Part shown: piece by piece, positions 31,609 to 40,521 of the stretch
Layout: every line of letters starts with the position of its first letter
Numbering within the stretch: the stretch's first letter is position 1
Assembly (NCBI GenBank): GCA_014584575.1
Contig: JACTMP010000015.1
Span: 1 to 64,000, forward strand
Reading direction: 5' to 3'
Length of the DNA stretch: 64,000 bases
Origin: Chloroflexota bacterium
GTDB lineage: Bacteria > Chloroflexota > Anaerolineae > Promineifilales > Promineifilaceae
Program-made: the position numbers and the translations under genes
Notes under the pieces: generated by a model
Databases searched by the model: none
What the model was told of the DNA's origin: nothing
What the model saw: only the letters and a program-made list of their open reading frames with translations

Positions 31609-32823
31609 TTACCCTGGTAACAAAGTCTTCAACAACGACCCCACCCGGCGACCCCATTCGCGCTGTTGGCCGCGGGGCTGGTAGAGGTGGTTATCGCTCA
31701 TAGCCCAGCGCAGCAGGCCCACGCTGGTGGCATAAGCGGGTGAATGGAGCTTGTCCACCATGCCCAGCAAATTGCGCGGCTGGGCGACGCGGGCGGGCAC
31801 ATTCAGCACCCGCTCGGCAATATCGGCGATGCCACGTAGTTGTGCCGTACCGCCGGTGAGTACAATGCCCGCGGGCAGCAGCCCTTCGTAGCCGCAGCGC
31901 TTCAAATCTTGCAGCACTACCTGGAAAATCTCCTCCACGCGGGCTTCGATCACGTAAGCTAAATCCTGCCGGCCGACCTGAATCTTCTCGCCGCCAAATG
32001 GTTCTACGGTAAAGACGTGTTCCGGGTCAATTTTGTCCGGACGGCAGTCGCCAAACTGGATTTTGACCTGCTCGGCCACGTCGTAGGGGGCGCGAAGGCC
32101 AATGGCGATGTCGTTGGTGATGTGGTAGCCGCCGACGGGGAAGACGCGGGTGTACCACGCCTTGCCTTGCGCATAGAGCGCGATGTCCGTCGTGCCGCCG
32201 CCAATGTCGGCCACAATGACGCCCATGTCCCGTTCGTTTGGTTCCAGCACCGCTTCGCCGGAGGCCAGGGCGTTGAGGACAAATTCGGTGGAGTGGATGC
32301 CCACGTTATGGGTGCATTGGGAGAGGTTTTGCAGCGCGGGGCGGTCGGCGGTGACGATATGCGCTTCCACTTCGAGGCGGAAACCGTGCATGCCCAGCGG
32401 GCTGCGCACACCGTCTTGTTCGTCAATTTTGAAACCACGCGGGATGATGTGGACGATTTGCCGGTTGTGGGGCAGGGGGATGGCCTGGGCGATGTCCAGC
32501 GCTTTTTCGATGTCATCGGCCGTGACCCCATGACTGTTGCGGTTGATGGGCACAATGCCGTTGTTGTTGGTGGAACTGATGTGTTCCCCGGCCATGCTGA
32601 CCAGGGCTTGCGAGAGGTCGTAGCCGGAGGTTTGTTCGGCCTGTTCCACGGCCGTTGCCAACGCCAGCGACGCCTCACCCACATCAATCACCATTCCCTT
32701 GCGCATCCCCCGCGACGGGGTGATGCCCAGGCCAATGATTTGCAGTTGCCCTTCCCGCACTTCGCCCACAACCGCACAAATTTTGGTAGTGCCAATATCC
32801 AGTCCGAAAATTATGTCTGCCAT
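31609..32823 (-). CDS. ftsA: Cell division protein FtsA
   Basis: A 404-residue actin-like ATPase. Phosphate-1 is IIFGLDIGTTKICAVVGE, the 1C region follows with RNSHGVTADDIEKALDIA, phosphate-2 is IVADIGGGTTDIALY, and the adenosine motif is GIVLTGGTAQLRGI. FtsA links FtsZ filaments to the membrane. An amphipathic tail is plausible in the last residues (RVGSLLKTLL). It sits between ftsQ and ftsZ, as is normal. Confidence 0.95.
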   Translation of the reverse strand: MADIIFGLDIGTTKICAVVGEVREGQLQIIGLGITPSRGMRKGMVIDVGEASLALATAVEQAEQTSGYDLSQALVSMAGEHISSTNNNGIVPINRNSHGVTADDIEKALDIAQAIPLPHNRQIVHIIPRGFKIDEQDGVRSPLGMHGFRLEVEAHIVTADRPALQNLSQCTHNVGIHSTEFVLNALASGEAVLEPNERDMGVIVADIGGGTTDIALYAQGKAWYTRVFPVGGYHITNDIAIGLRAPYDVAEQVKIQFGDCRPDKIDPEHVFTVEPFGGEKIQVGRQDLAYVIEARVEEIFQVVLQDLKRCGYEGLLPAGIVLTGGTAQLRGIADIAERVLNVPARVAQPRNLLGMVDKLHSPAYATSVGLLRWAMSDNHLYQPRGQQREWGRRVGSLLKTLLPG

Positions 32824-32846
32824 GTACCAATACCCTCTTCAAAGAT

Positions 32847-32901
32847 GGAGATTGAGAGATTGGGAGATTAGGAGATTCAATCTCTTAATCTCTCAATCTC
32901 C
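32847..32901. repeat. GAGATT-family inverted repeat between ftsQ and ftsA
   Basis: Arms 32847-32869 and 32879-32901 match at 21 of 23 positions, with a 9-nt loop. The right arm ends at the ftsQ stop codon. Confidence 0.8.
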
Positions 32902-33809
32902 TAATTACTGCGATAAAACGGCCGTTCCTGATTCGCCACACTCACATAGGCCGGCGTAACACCCTGACTTTGCAGTTGCTCAATAATCGTTTCGTAGACG
33001 ACCAGTTTTTGTTCCATATCCAGCCCACTGCCAAAATATGCGCGCCAGCCACGGCCGTCCTGGTAGCTGAGGCCGTTACCGGGCTGGAAATAGAGCCGGT
33101 CAATGTTCGGCCGCAGCGCCTTCAGTTGCAATGCCCCCGCCAGCACATCATAGGGGACAAAGGCAGTGTCAGCGGTGGGTGGGGTGGCTGTTCCAGTGGT
33201 GGTGGTCGGCACGGCCGTCGCCGCCACTTGCACACCCTCCGCCTCGATCACCAACAGCCCCAATACATCGGCGCGGGCGGGGAGGAGACGGCCGTCAGAC
33301 ATCACCCAAAACTGATTCACCCCTTCCACCCATAAGGCCGTTGGTGCATTTTCTTTCACCTGAATATGCACCAGGTTCGGCCATTGCACCGTTACCGTCG
33401 CCGACAAAACGCCGGGTACGCCCAAAATGCTCTCGGCTGCGCTGACCGGATCGGCGGCAAAAATATGCTGCCGCGCCAACTGGCTGGCGGTCACAATCTC
33501 CGCCGCCGGAATGGCATTGGCCCCATCTACCGGAATCGTGGTCACGTAAAACTGTTCATCCGTCCCGATGAGAATGAGCGCATACATCACCATCGTCAGC
33601 AGCAGCAGACTCACCCACCGCGCTGAAAACACCAATTGTTTGATGCCCGCCACCGGCACCCGCACACGCCGGAAATTGCGCCGCTGCCGTTTACGCGCCG
33701 TTTTGGGCACCTGCAATTTCGGCTGGGCCACAAACGCCGACGCCTCCAGCCGTCGCATCCGGGGCTGTTTGCGTAGTCGTGGGGTGGTGGTGGGGCGTCG
33801 TGTTCTCAT
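32901..33809 (-). CDS. ftsQ: Division protein FtsQ/DivIB
   Basis: A 302-residue bitopic protein. The first 60 residues are highly basic and cytoplasmic; one helix spans about 65-82 (SLLLLTMVMYALILIG). A POTRA domain follows (FYVTTIPVDGANAIPAAEIV, ILGVPGVLSATVTVQWPN) and then the FtsQ domain with GVNQFWVMSDGRLL. It links early and late division proteins. An unusual Thr/Ala-rich insertion at about 195-220 (AVPTTTTGTATPPTAD) separates parts of the external domain. Sequence conservation is low, as is usual in this family. Confidence 0.88.
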   Translation of the reverse strand: MRTRRPTTTPRLRKQPRMRRLEASAFVAQPKLQVPKTARKRQRRNFRRVRVPVAGIKQLVFSARWVSLLLLTMVMYALILIGTDEQFYVTTIPVDGANAIPAAEIVTASQLARQHIFAADPVSAAESILGVPGVLSATVTVQWPNLVHIQVKENAPTALWVEGVNQFWVMSDGRLLPARADVLGLLVIEAEGVQVAATAVPTTTTGTATPPTADTAFVPYDVLAGALQLKALRPNIDRLYFQPGNGLSYQDGRGWRAYFGSGLDMEQKLVVYETIIEQLQSQGVTPAYVSVANQERPFYRSN

Positions 33810-33819
33810 AGCTGGAGAA

Positions 33820-33880
33820 GAGACTGAGAGATCAGGAGATTGAGAGATTGAATCTCTTAATCTCCTGATCTTTCAATCTC
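33820..33880. repeat. GAGATT-family inverted repeat between ddl and ftsQ
   Basis: Arms 33820-33849 and 33851-33880 pair over about 27 of 30 positions. The right arm encodes the last residues of ddl (EIERSGD). Confidence 0.8.
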
Positions 33881-34990
33881 AAAACTCTTTTTCAACTGCT
33901 CTTTTTCCTCATGTCGTTCTATTGCCAGTTCAATCAATTTGTCCAGAAGGTCGCTGTAGCTGAGGCCGCTGGCTTCCCACAGTTTGGGATACATGGAAAT
34001 GCGCGTGAAACCGGGAATGGTGTTGATTTCGTTGAGGTACAACTTACCATAATCTTTGTCCAATAACAAATCTACCCGGCCTAACCCGGCACAATCAATA
34101 GCCCGATAGGCCTGTACTGCCAGTTGGCGCACCTGTTCGGCCGTTTCCGGCGTTAAGGGCGCGGGAATAATCAGTTCGGAATCATCGCTGATATATTTGG
34201 CGACGTAATCATAAAAGTCGCGGCGCGGCCGTATCTCGCCCACCACGCTGGCGATGGGATCATCATTGCCCAGGACGGAGACTTCCAGTTCACGGCCGTT
34301 AATCCCCTTTTCCACAATGATACGCCGGTCATACCGGGCCGCTTCGTCCAGGCCCGCTATCAGTTCGGCCTGGTTGCGGCACTTGCCTATGCCGACGCTG
34401 GAACCTAGATTGGCCGGTTTGGTGAAGACCGGGTAAGGCAGTTCCGCTTCTATTGCTGCTAAAACTGTTTCCGGCTGTGCCCGCCATTGGCTGGCGAGAA
34501 CCAGGCGCCAGGGCAGCACCGGCAGCCCGTTGGCGGCCATCACCTGCTTAAAAATGGCCTTGTCCATGCCCACCGCCGAACCAACCACACCCGCGCCCAC
34601 ATAGGGCAGGTTCGCCAGTTCCAGCAAACCCTGCACCGTGCCATCCTCGCCATATGGGCCGTGCAGCACAGGGAAGATGACATCTAGTTCGGTTACGGCC
34701 GTCAATCCCGTTACCTGCCGCTCACTTTCCTCGACTTTCAGCAATGCCGCCGACTGGGGATCAGGCAGCAGCGTTGCGTGTTGGGAAGCGTGCCCATCGG
34801 TCAGGGTCGCCAGGGGATCGCCGGTCAGCCAACGGCCGTGTTTATCAATCCCAATCGGCGTTACCACATACTTGGCCGGGTCCAACGCCTGCATCACCGA
34901 CTGCGCCGATTGCAGCGACACTTCATGTTCGCCCGACCGCCCGCCGAAGATGACGCCGACCCGTATTTTATGTGGACCCTTCTCTGCCAT
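33857..34990 (-). CDS. ddl: D-alanine--D-alanine ligase
   Basis: A 377-residue ATP-grasp ligase. VGVIFGGRSGEHEVSLQSA at the N-terminus, LPVLHGPYGEDGTVQGLLE, the central VFTKPANLGSSVGIGKC and the C-terminal KLYLNEINTIPGFTRISM are Ddl signatures. It makes D-Ala-D-Ala for the peptidoglycan stem peptide. The start ATG at 34990 comes right after a GTGATGC repeat and has no Shine-Dalgarno; the repeat frame is open upstream but is unlikely to be native protein. The last seven residues derive from a GAGATT-type repeat. Confidence 0.94.
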   Translation of the reverse strand: MAEKGPHKIRVGVIFGGRSGEHEVSLQSAQSVMQALDPAKYVVTPIGIDKHGRWLTGDPLATLTDGHASQHATLLPDPQSAALLKVEESERQVTGLTAVTELDVIFPVLHGPYGEDGTVQGLLELANLPYVGAGVVGSAVGMDKAIFKQVMAANGLPVLPWRLVLASQWRAQPETVLAAIEAELPYPVFTKPANLGSSVGIGKCRNQAELIAGLDEAARYDRRIIVEKGINGRELEVSVLGNDDPIASVVGEIRPRRDFYDYVAKYISDDSELIIPAPLTPETAEQVRQLAVQAYRAIDCAGLGRVDLLLDKDYGKLYLNEINTIPGFTRISMYPKLWEASGLSYSDLLDKLIELAIERHEEKEQLKKSFEIERSGD

Positions 34991-35004
34991 AATTACTCGT
35001 GATG

Positions 35005-35054
35005 CGTGATGCGTGATGCGTGACACCATCACGGGTCACGTATCACGCATCACG
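35005..35054. repeat. GTGATGC-family inverted repeat between murB and ddl
   Basis: Arms 35005-35024 and 35035-35054 pair at 19 of 20 positions; one more GTGATGC unit lies left of the arm. Confidence 0.8.
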
Positions 35055-35056
35055 TT

Positions 35057-36016
35057 TTACGCTTCAAAATCCCACTTACCCACCAACTCCACTTCCAACT
35101 CCATCTCCACGTCAAACTGTTCGCGCACGGTGTTCCACGCTTCGGCGATGAGAGAGCGTACGTTTTCGGCGGTGGCCTCCTCGTCGTTGACAAAAAAGTT
35201 GGCGTGTTTTTCGGAAATATGGGCGCCGCCCACACGGAACCCTTTTAACCCGGCGGCTTCAATCAGATACCCGGCATAATAATTTTTCGGGTTTTTGAAC
35301 ATCGAGCCGACGGTGGCCCCGCCGGGCTGCGTCTGTTTGCGATGGGCGGTGAACCCTTCGGCGCGGGCAGTGAGCACATCCACCTTTTCCGGCGTCAGCA
35401 CCAGTTCGGCGCTCAAAATCACGCGGCGAAAAATTTCACGGCCGTGTTCCTTTTTCAAGATGCTGCTGCGATAGCCGTACTCCATCTCATGGTTGTTATA
35501 GATGCGCACGCCGCGCCCCGGTTCCCATACCGTTGCTGCCCGCAGCGTGGCCGCCATGTCGCTGCCGTGTGCGCCCGCGTTGCCGACCACCGCGCCGCCG
35601 ACCGTGCCCGGCACGCCAATAGCCCATTCCAGGCCGGCCAACCCCTTGCCAATGCACTGCCGCGCCAATGACGACAGGTTCGCACCCGATTCCACCGTGC
35701 AAACCACGTGCGCCCCAATGTGGCGGTAGTTGATGGTTTTGGCGCGGTTCATAATTACCAGCCCGGCCACTCCTTCATCAGACACCAGAATGTTCGAGCC
35801 GCCGCCTAAAATGAAGTACGGGATTTGCTCGGCGTAAGCCAGTTCCACCGCTTTTTGCAGGGCGTCGGCGCTGTGTATGGTCAGGAACATTTCAGCCGGG
35901 CCGCCCACCCGCGCCGACGTATACCGGCTGAGGGGCACATCCAGTTGCAAATCATCGCCAAACGTTTCATAAAACAGTTTGTAGGTTGCCAGACGGATGG
36001 TGGTTGTCGTTCGCAT
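35057..36016 (-). CDS. murB: UDP-N-acetylenolpyruvoylglucosamine reductase
   Basis: A 319-residue MurB. The FAD site shows YTSARVGGPAEMFL, YFILGGGSNILVSDEG and VPGTVGGAVVGNAGAHG. GGATVGSMFKNPKNYYAG carries the catalytic Ser, and the final part includes the Glu region VRSLIAEAWNTVREQF. It reduces enolpyruvyl-UDP-GlcNAc to UDP-MurNAc with NADPH. It is 16 bp after murC and in the same operon. Confidence 0.95.
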   Translation of the reverse strand: MRTTTTIRLATYKLFYETFGDDLQLDVPLSRYTSARVGGPAEMFLTIHSADALQKAVELAYAEQIPYFILGGGSNILVSDEGVAGLVIMNRAKTINYRHIGAHVVCTVESGANLSSLARQCIGKGLAGLEWAIGVPGTVGGAVVGNAGAHGSDMAATLRAATVWEPGRGVRIYNNHEMEYGYRSSILKKEHGREIFRRVILSAELVLTPEKVDVLTARAEGFTAHRKQTQPGGATVGSMFKNPKNYYAGYLIEAAGLKGFRVGGAHISEKHANFFVNDEEATAENVRSLIAEAWNTVREQFDVEMELEVELVGKWDFEA

Positions 36017-36026
36017 AGATTCATCC

Positions 36027-36060
36027 AGAAGTTCAACTTCTTTGCAGATGTTGAACTTCT
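36027..36060. repeat. GAAGTTCAAC inverted repeat at the murC 3' end
   Basis: AGAAGTTCAAC (36027-36037) and GTTGAACTTCT (36050-36060) are perfect 11-bp arms. It encodes the last residues of MurC and shares its words with the palindrome at 1201-1233. Confidence 0.65.
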
Positions 36061-37448
36061 ACTCCTTCCAATACCCATTTCCCTACTTCATTGCCATCAC
36101 CCGCACCCAGGGTGAGGATGACATCGCCGGGGCGGACGCGCTCCAGGATGTAGTCGGCGGCGGCGCGGCGGTCGGGGATGTGGATGGCGTTGGGGTGGTT
36201 CATGGCCTGCACAATCACGGCCGTGTCCACTCCCAATGTCTCCGTTTCCCGGCTGCGATAAATATCCAGCGCCACCACCCGGTCGGCGGCGGCAAAACAG
36301 GCGGCAAAACGGTTTTGCAGTAATTTGGTGCGGCTGAAGGTGTGCGGCTGCCATACCGCCCACAATCGCCGCCCCGGATACCGCTGCCGCGCCGCCTGCA
36401 ACGTCACTTCAATTTCCGTGGGGTGATGTGCATAATCATCAATTACCACCACATCACCCGCTTCGCCGATCAATTCAAAGCGCCGGTTTATGCCACTGAA
36501 CGCGGCTAATGCCGTGCGGATGGTGTTAAAATCTACGCCGAGGTCTAAACCGACAATAATGGCCGCCAGCGCGTTCAAGACATTGTGTTTGCCCGGCGCT
36601 CGCAGCCGCGCCAGCCCCACCATCTGCCCTTCTGTTTCCACCAGGAAGTCCATGCCGCCCAGCGGATTGGGGCGTAAATCAACCGCCTGGTAATCCGGCG
36701 GCGCGCCGTTTTCGCCCAGGCCATAGGTGGTCACTTCCACGCCGGGTAGGCGCAGCTTTTTCAACAGCCGGGCCACGCCGGGGTCATCGGCGCAGGCCAC
36801 CAGCCGCCCGCCGTCCGGCAGCAGCACCGCAAATTTATGGTACGCTTCCTCGTAGGCGCGGGCAGTGGGGAAGATGTCCGGATGGTCGTGTTCAATGTTG
36901 GTAATCACAATCAGTTCCGGGCGCAGCCCCAGAAACATATGGTCATATTCGTCGGCTTCAATGACAAAGTAGTCGCCTTGCCCGGCACGGCCGTTGCCAC
37001 CCACCGCCGGTAGTACCCCACCCACAATCACCGTCGGGTCCAGTTCCGCTTCCAGCAAAATTTGGGCGATCATGCCCGTTGTGGTCGTTTTGCCGTGTGT
37101 GCCGGCGACGGCAATGCCAATGTGCCCGGCCATGAGATGCCCCAAAAAGTCGGCGCGCTTCAGGATGGGCAGCCCGGCAATTTCCGCAGCCACAATTTCC
37201 GGGTTATCCGGCGCCGCCGCCGAGGTGATCACCAGCGCGTCCGCCCCGGTGATATGTTCGGCTCGGTGCCCTTCGTAAATGGTTGCGCCTTCAGCTTGCA
37301 ACACGGCCGTGACCTCATTCAACTTCATATCCGATCCCGAAACCACAAATCCACGCCCCAACAACACCCGCGCAATGGCGCTCATGCCCGCGCCGCCAAT
37401 GCCGAGCAGGTGAAGGTGCTGTTTAGGTTGGAGTGTGAATCCTTTCAT
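36033..37448 (-). CDS. murC: UDP-N-acetylmuramate--L-alanine ligase
   Basis: A 471-residue Mur ligase. HLHLLGIGGAGMSAIARVLL binds the UDP-sugar, AVAGTHGKTTTTGMIAQIL is the P-loop, FVIEADEYDHMFLGL is the metal region, and VVIDDYAHHPTEIEVTLQ is the conserved C-terminal motif. It adds the first L-Ala to UDP-MurNAc. Order murC-murB-ddl matches many dcw clusters. Its C-terminal WVLEGVEVQHLQRS is encoded across a GAAGTTCAAC repeat. Confidence 0.96.
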   Translation of the reverse strand: MKGFTLQPKQHLHLLGIGGAGMSAIARVLLGRGFVVSGSDMKLNEVTAVLQAEGATIYEGHRAEHITGADALVITSAAAPDNPEIVAAEIAGLPILKRADFLGHLMAGHIGIAVAGTHGKTTTTGMIAQILLEAELDPTVIVGGVLPAVGGNGRAGQGDYFVIEADEYDHMFLGLRPELIVITNIEHDHPDIFPTARAYEEAYHKFAVLLPDGGRLVACADDPGVARLLKKLRLPGVEVTTYGLGENGAPPDYQAVDLRPNPLGGMDFLVETEGQMVGLARLRAPGKHNVLNALAAIIVGLDLGVDFNTIRTALAAFSGINRRFELIGEAGDVVVIDDYAHHPTEIEVTLQAARQRYPGRRLWAVWQPHTFSRTKLLQNRFAACFAAADRVVALDIYRSRETETLGVDTAVIVQAMNHPNAIHIPDRRAAADYILERVRPGDVILTLGAGDGNEVGKWVLEGVEVQHLQRS

Positions 37449-37453
37449 TACCA

Positions 37454-37516
37454 GAGATTGGAGGTTAGAGATTGGAGATTGGAACCGCTAATAGGCAATC
37501 TCTGATCTCCAATCTC
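37454..37516. repeat. GAGATT-family inverted repeat between cvpA and murC
   Basis: Arms 37454-37474 and 37496-37516 match at 19 of 21 positions. It fills the 70-bp gap. Confidence 0.8.
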
Positions 37517-37518
37517 CA

Positions 37519-38109
37519 TTAAATCATCACAATAATCACAAATAAAAACATCAACACCATCAAATATGGCAAATAGGGCGACAGCAGCGGGATGGGCAAA
37601 CGCATCGCCATATTGGCGGCCGTAGTCCCTACGGCCGGACGCACAATCACCGCCGGGTCAAACGGATACGGTACCCCCGGCGCTAACTGCACCCATTGCG
37701 ACGCACCCATGTTGGTATATTCCATAAAGGCCCAGATGGCCCCGGCGATAAGGTAACCGTTCATGCCGCCCACTATCGCTCCTAATAATTTGTCCTGAAA
37801 CGTATCGCGCGGCCGTAAACGGGCGCCAATGGTGCCCGACAGCCGTGGACTTTGGTAGCTGAAAAAGGCCAGAAACATCAGAATGGCCGAATAAATGTAA
37901 AACTGCCGTCGCTGCGCCAATGTCGGGTCGTTCAAACCGGCCGGCGTCTGGCCCAACAAACTCAAAATGGTAAAGCCAAACTGGTTGATGATGAACAGCG
38001 CCAGCACCAAACCCGACGTGGCCACAATCTCTCTGGCCCAGCCGCGCAGCGCACCCACCAGAGCAAATGCCCCCACGGCAATCCAGAATAAAGCCGACAA
38101 ACTTAGCAT
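37519..38109 (-). CDS. CvpA family membrane protein
   Basis: A 196-residue protein with about five hydrophobic helices. LFWIAVGAFALVGALRGWAREIVA is CvpA-like at the start, and RDTFQDKLLGAIVGGMNGYLIAGAIW is the conserved middle. CvpA proteins relate to colicin V export and to envelope stress or division tolerance. The insertion between murG and murC is unusual for dcw clusters and suggests an envelope role. Other membrane families cannot be fully excluded. Confidence 0.7.
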   Translation of the reverse strand: MLSLSALFWIAVGAFALVGALRGWAREIVATSGLVLALFIINQFGFTILSLLGQTPAGLNDPTLAQRRQFYIYSAILMFLAFFSYQSPRLSGTIGARLRPRDTFQDKLLGAIVGGMNGYLIAGAIWAFMEYTNMGASQWVQLAPGVPYPFDPAVIVRPAVGTTAANMAMRLPIPLLSPYLPYLMVLMFLFVIIVMI

Positions 38110-38138
38110 CTATGATGTCCTTCACGGTTTTGAGATTG

Positions 38139-38188
38139 GAGATTGGAGATTAGAGATTGGCAATCTCCAATCTCTAATCTCCAATCTC
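38139..38188. repeat. GAGATT-family inverted repeat between murG and cvpA
   Basis: Arms 38139-38160 and 38167-38188 are a perfect 22-bp palindrome with a 6-nt loop, with one extra GAGATTG unit on the left. The right arm touches the murG stop codon. Confidence 0.88.
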
Positions 38189-39284
38189 ACACGTCCAAAA
38201 TCAGTTTCGCCAGATTTTTTGCCCCGTCCGGTTTATCCAGGGCGCGGGCGGCGGCGCTCATGCGCGCCAGGGTAGCAGGGTCGTCCAGCAAACGCTGGAT
38301 GGTGGGCAGCAGTTGGTCGGCCAGGGTGTCATCGGTCAACTGCACGGCCGTGCCCCGTTCCGTCAAATAATCCGCATTCACCTTCTGGTAGCGCCAGGCC
38401 CAGGTCAGCGGGATCAAAATGGCGGGCAGGCCAAACGCCGGACATTCACCCAACATGCTGGCCCCGGCGCGGGCCACCACCAGGTCGGCCGCCCGGTAAG
38501 CCGGCCCCATCTGCTCGTGCAAATAGGGATACGGCCGATACCACTGTTTCTGTTCATCCGTCAAACCTTGCCAGTTAGTTTCCACTTCCGGCCAGGTCAG
38601 TTCGCCGCTGACGTGAATGATTTGCGCCTGCGCCAGCAGTTCCGGCAGGCAGCCCATCAACGCCCGGTTGATCTTTTGCGCCCCCCGGCTGCCGCCAAAG
38701 ACAAAAAGGGTGGGGCGACCTGGTTGCAAATCAAACCGGGCTAATGCTGCCTCTTTGCTCAGTTGCGTGGCGACGCGCAGTTCCGGGCGCACCGGATAGC
38801 CCGTCACCACCAGCTTTTCCGGGGGCACAAAGCGGGCGCTGCCTTCGGTGGTGGCCCCAATTTTGCGGGCAAAACGGAGCGCAAAACGTACCGACGCCCC
38901 TGGTTCCACATCCGGCAGGTAAATGGCAATGGGTACACCCTGGGCGCGGCAGGCCAGCGTTACCGGCGCGGCCATGTAGCCGCCGGTCATAAACATCACG
39001 CCCGGGCGGAAACGACGGACGATGCGCAGCGATTTGGGCAGGCTGGCTGCCAGCCGCGCCCCGTTTTTCAGCTTCCGGGGCAGCGAAACGCCGGCAATGG
39101 CGCCGCCGCTAATCGTTTCCAGCCGCAAACCGGCCCTGGGTACTAAACTCTCTTCCATTTCACCTTTGGTGCCAATCCAGAGGATTTCCTCCTGAGAAAC
39201 ACCTGCTTTCTGCAATTCGGTGGCGGCGGCTAAAGCAGGATAAATGCCACCACCTGTGCCGCCCGCGCAAATGAGAACTCGCAT
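38187..39284 (-). CDS. murG: UDP-GlcNAc:lipid I transferase MurG
   Basis: A 365-residue GT28 enzyme. RVLICAGGTGGGIYPALAAA is the N-terminal Gly-rich loop, LFVFGGSRGAQKINRAL the second, and DLVVARAGASMLGECPAFG with LPAILIPLTWAWRYQKVNA the UDP-GlcNAc site. It makes lipid II at the inner face. The start is ATG at 39284, directly after a GTGATGC repeat with no Shine-Dalgarno; upstream in-frame codons in the repeat give RITHH and are judged not native. Confidence 0.95.
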   Translation of the reverse strand: MRVLICAGGTGGGIYPALAAATELQKAGVSQEEILWIGTKGEMEESLVPRAGLRLETISGGAIAGVSLPRKLKNGARLAASLPKSLRIVRRFRPGVMFMTGGYMAAPVTLACRAQGVPIAIYLPDVEPGASVRFALRFARKIGATTEGSARFVPPEKLVVTGYPVRPELRVATQLSKEAALARFDLQPGRPTLFVFGGSRGAQKINRALMGCLPELLAQAQIIHVSGELTWPEVETNWQGLTDEQKQWYRPYPYLHEQMGPAYRAADLVVARAGASMLGECPAFGLPAILIPLTWAWRYQKVNADYLTERGTAVQLTDDTLADQLLPTIQRLLDDPATLARMSAAARALDKPDGAKNLAKLILDV

Positions 39285-39293
39285 GTCGTGATG

Positions 39294-39322
39294 CGTGATG
39301 CGTGAGCGAGTCACGCATCACG
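39294..39322. repeat. GTGATGC-family inverted repeat between ftsW and murG
   Basis: CGTGATGCGTGA and TCACGCATCACG are perfect 12-bp arms with a 5-nt loop. The right arm covers the ftsW stop codon region. Confidence 0.75.
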
Positions 39323-40474
39323 GTTCACCGGCTGCGGCCGTTTCTGAATGGCCTGGTCGCGGGAGATGCTGAGCAAGATGCCTACGGCCGTGAGCGAGAT
39401 GACCATAGACGAACCACCGTAGCTGAGGAAGGGGAAGGGGATGCCGGTGAAGGGGATCACGGCCGTGATCACCGCCACATTCATCAACGCCTGATACCCC
39501 AGCCAAAAGGTGATGCCCAGCGCCAACAAAAAGCCAAAGCTATCCCGCGCCAGCCGCGCCGTGCGCAGCCCGCGCCATATTAACATAATCAGTAAACCTA
39601 AAGCTATCAGACTGCCCAACAGCCCTAACTCTTCACCCAACACGGCAAAAACGCCATCCGTGTGTGCCAGCGGCAGCGGGCCAAATTTCTGGTTGCTTTC
39701 GCCCAACCCCACGCCCCAGATGCCGCCGCGCCCCAGGGCGATTAGCGTTTGCTGCACGTGCCAGCTTGCCTCTTCCGGGTTACGCAGCGCCACCGTATAA
39801 GCGTCCATACGTTCAGCAGCGTGGGGCAAGGCATAAGCCAGGAATAGGAAGGCAAAACCGCCCACCAGCCCGGCAATGGCAAACTGCCGCCAATCCGCCC
39901 CGGCCACAAAAAAGATGGTGAAGCTGACGATGGCGATTAACCCGGCCGTGCCCAGGTCTGGCTGCTGCACAATCAGGGCGCAAATGACCCCGGTGATAAT
40001 GGAAAAGGGAATGAGACCGTATGTCACCAGCTTGATGCGGTCGCCTTTGGTAGAGAGCCAGTGGGTGATGTAGAGAATAGTGGCCAGCTTGGCTACTTCC
40101 GATGGCTGGTAGGAACCTTCATAAAACCCACGCTGCGCCCCCAGAAAGCTCTCGCCGAAGAAGAGGACAAAAAGCAGACCCAGCAGGGTGGCAGCCATCA
40201 GCGGAATGGAGAAACGGCGCAGGATATGGTAGTCAAACTGCATGACAATGAACATGCAGGCCAGCCCAATCGCCAGCGCCATCAATTGCCGTTGGAAGTA
40301 GTAGGTGGCGTCTTCTTTGAAGCGCAGACCATAGTCAAAGGTGGTGCTGTAGACCATGAGCAGGCCAATGACCAGCAGCCCGGCCACGGCCAGCAGCAGC
40401 CAGTAGTCAAACTGAAAACGCAGCGTGGGGCTGACACGGCTGCTCTTTTTGCGGATGACGGTTACGTTTGCCAT
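39311..40474 (-). CDS. ftsW: Lipid II polymerase / division protein FtsW (SEDS)
   Basis: A 387-residue SEDS protein with ten predicted helices. WLLLAVAGLLVIGLLMVYS is helix one, VQQPDLGTAGLIAIVSF is the conserved segment near helix five, LAHTDGVFAVLGEELGLLG the large external loop, and FPFLSYGGSSMVISL the C-terminal signature. SEDS proteins polymerise glycan strands with a class B PBP, here the FtsI encoded upstream. It is between murD and murG, as is typical. Confidence 0.95.
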   Translation of the reverse strand: MANVTVIRKKSSRVSPTLRFQFDYWLLLAVAGLLVIGLLMVYSTTFDYGLRFKEDATYYFQRQLMALAIGLACMFIVMQFDYHILRRFSIPLMAATLLGLLFVLFFGESFLGAQRGFYEGSYQPSEVAKLATILYITHWLSTKGDRIKLVTYGLIPFSIITGVICALIVQQPDLGTAGLIAIVSFTIFFVAGADWRQFAIAGLVGGFAFLFLAYALPHAAERMDAYTVALRNPEEASWHVQQTLIALGRGGIWGVGLGESNQKFGPLPLAHTDGVFAVLGEELGLLGSLIALGLLIMLIWRGLRTARLARDSFGFLLALGITFWLGYQALMNVAVITAVIPFTGIPFPFLSYGGSSMVISLTAVGILLSISRDQAIQKRPQPVNRDA

Positions 40475-40485
40475 AGGCTTACATC

Positions 40486-40518
40486 AGACATCCGATTTCT
40501 TCAAGAAATCGGATGTCT
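40486..40518. repeat. Palindrome between murD and ftsW
   Basis: AGACATCCGATTTCTT and its exact complement surround one base (16-bp arms). It makes up most of the 47-bp gap. Confidence 0.75.
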
Positions 40519-40521
40519 CAA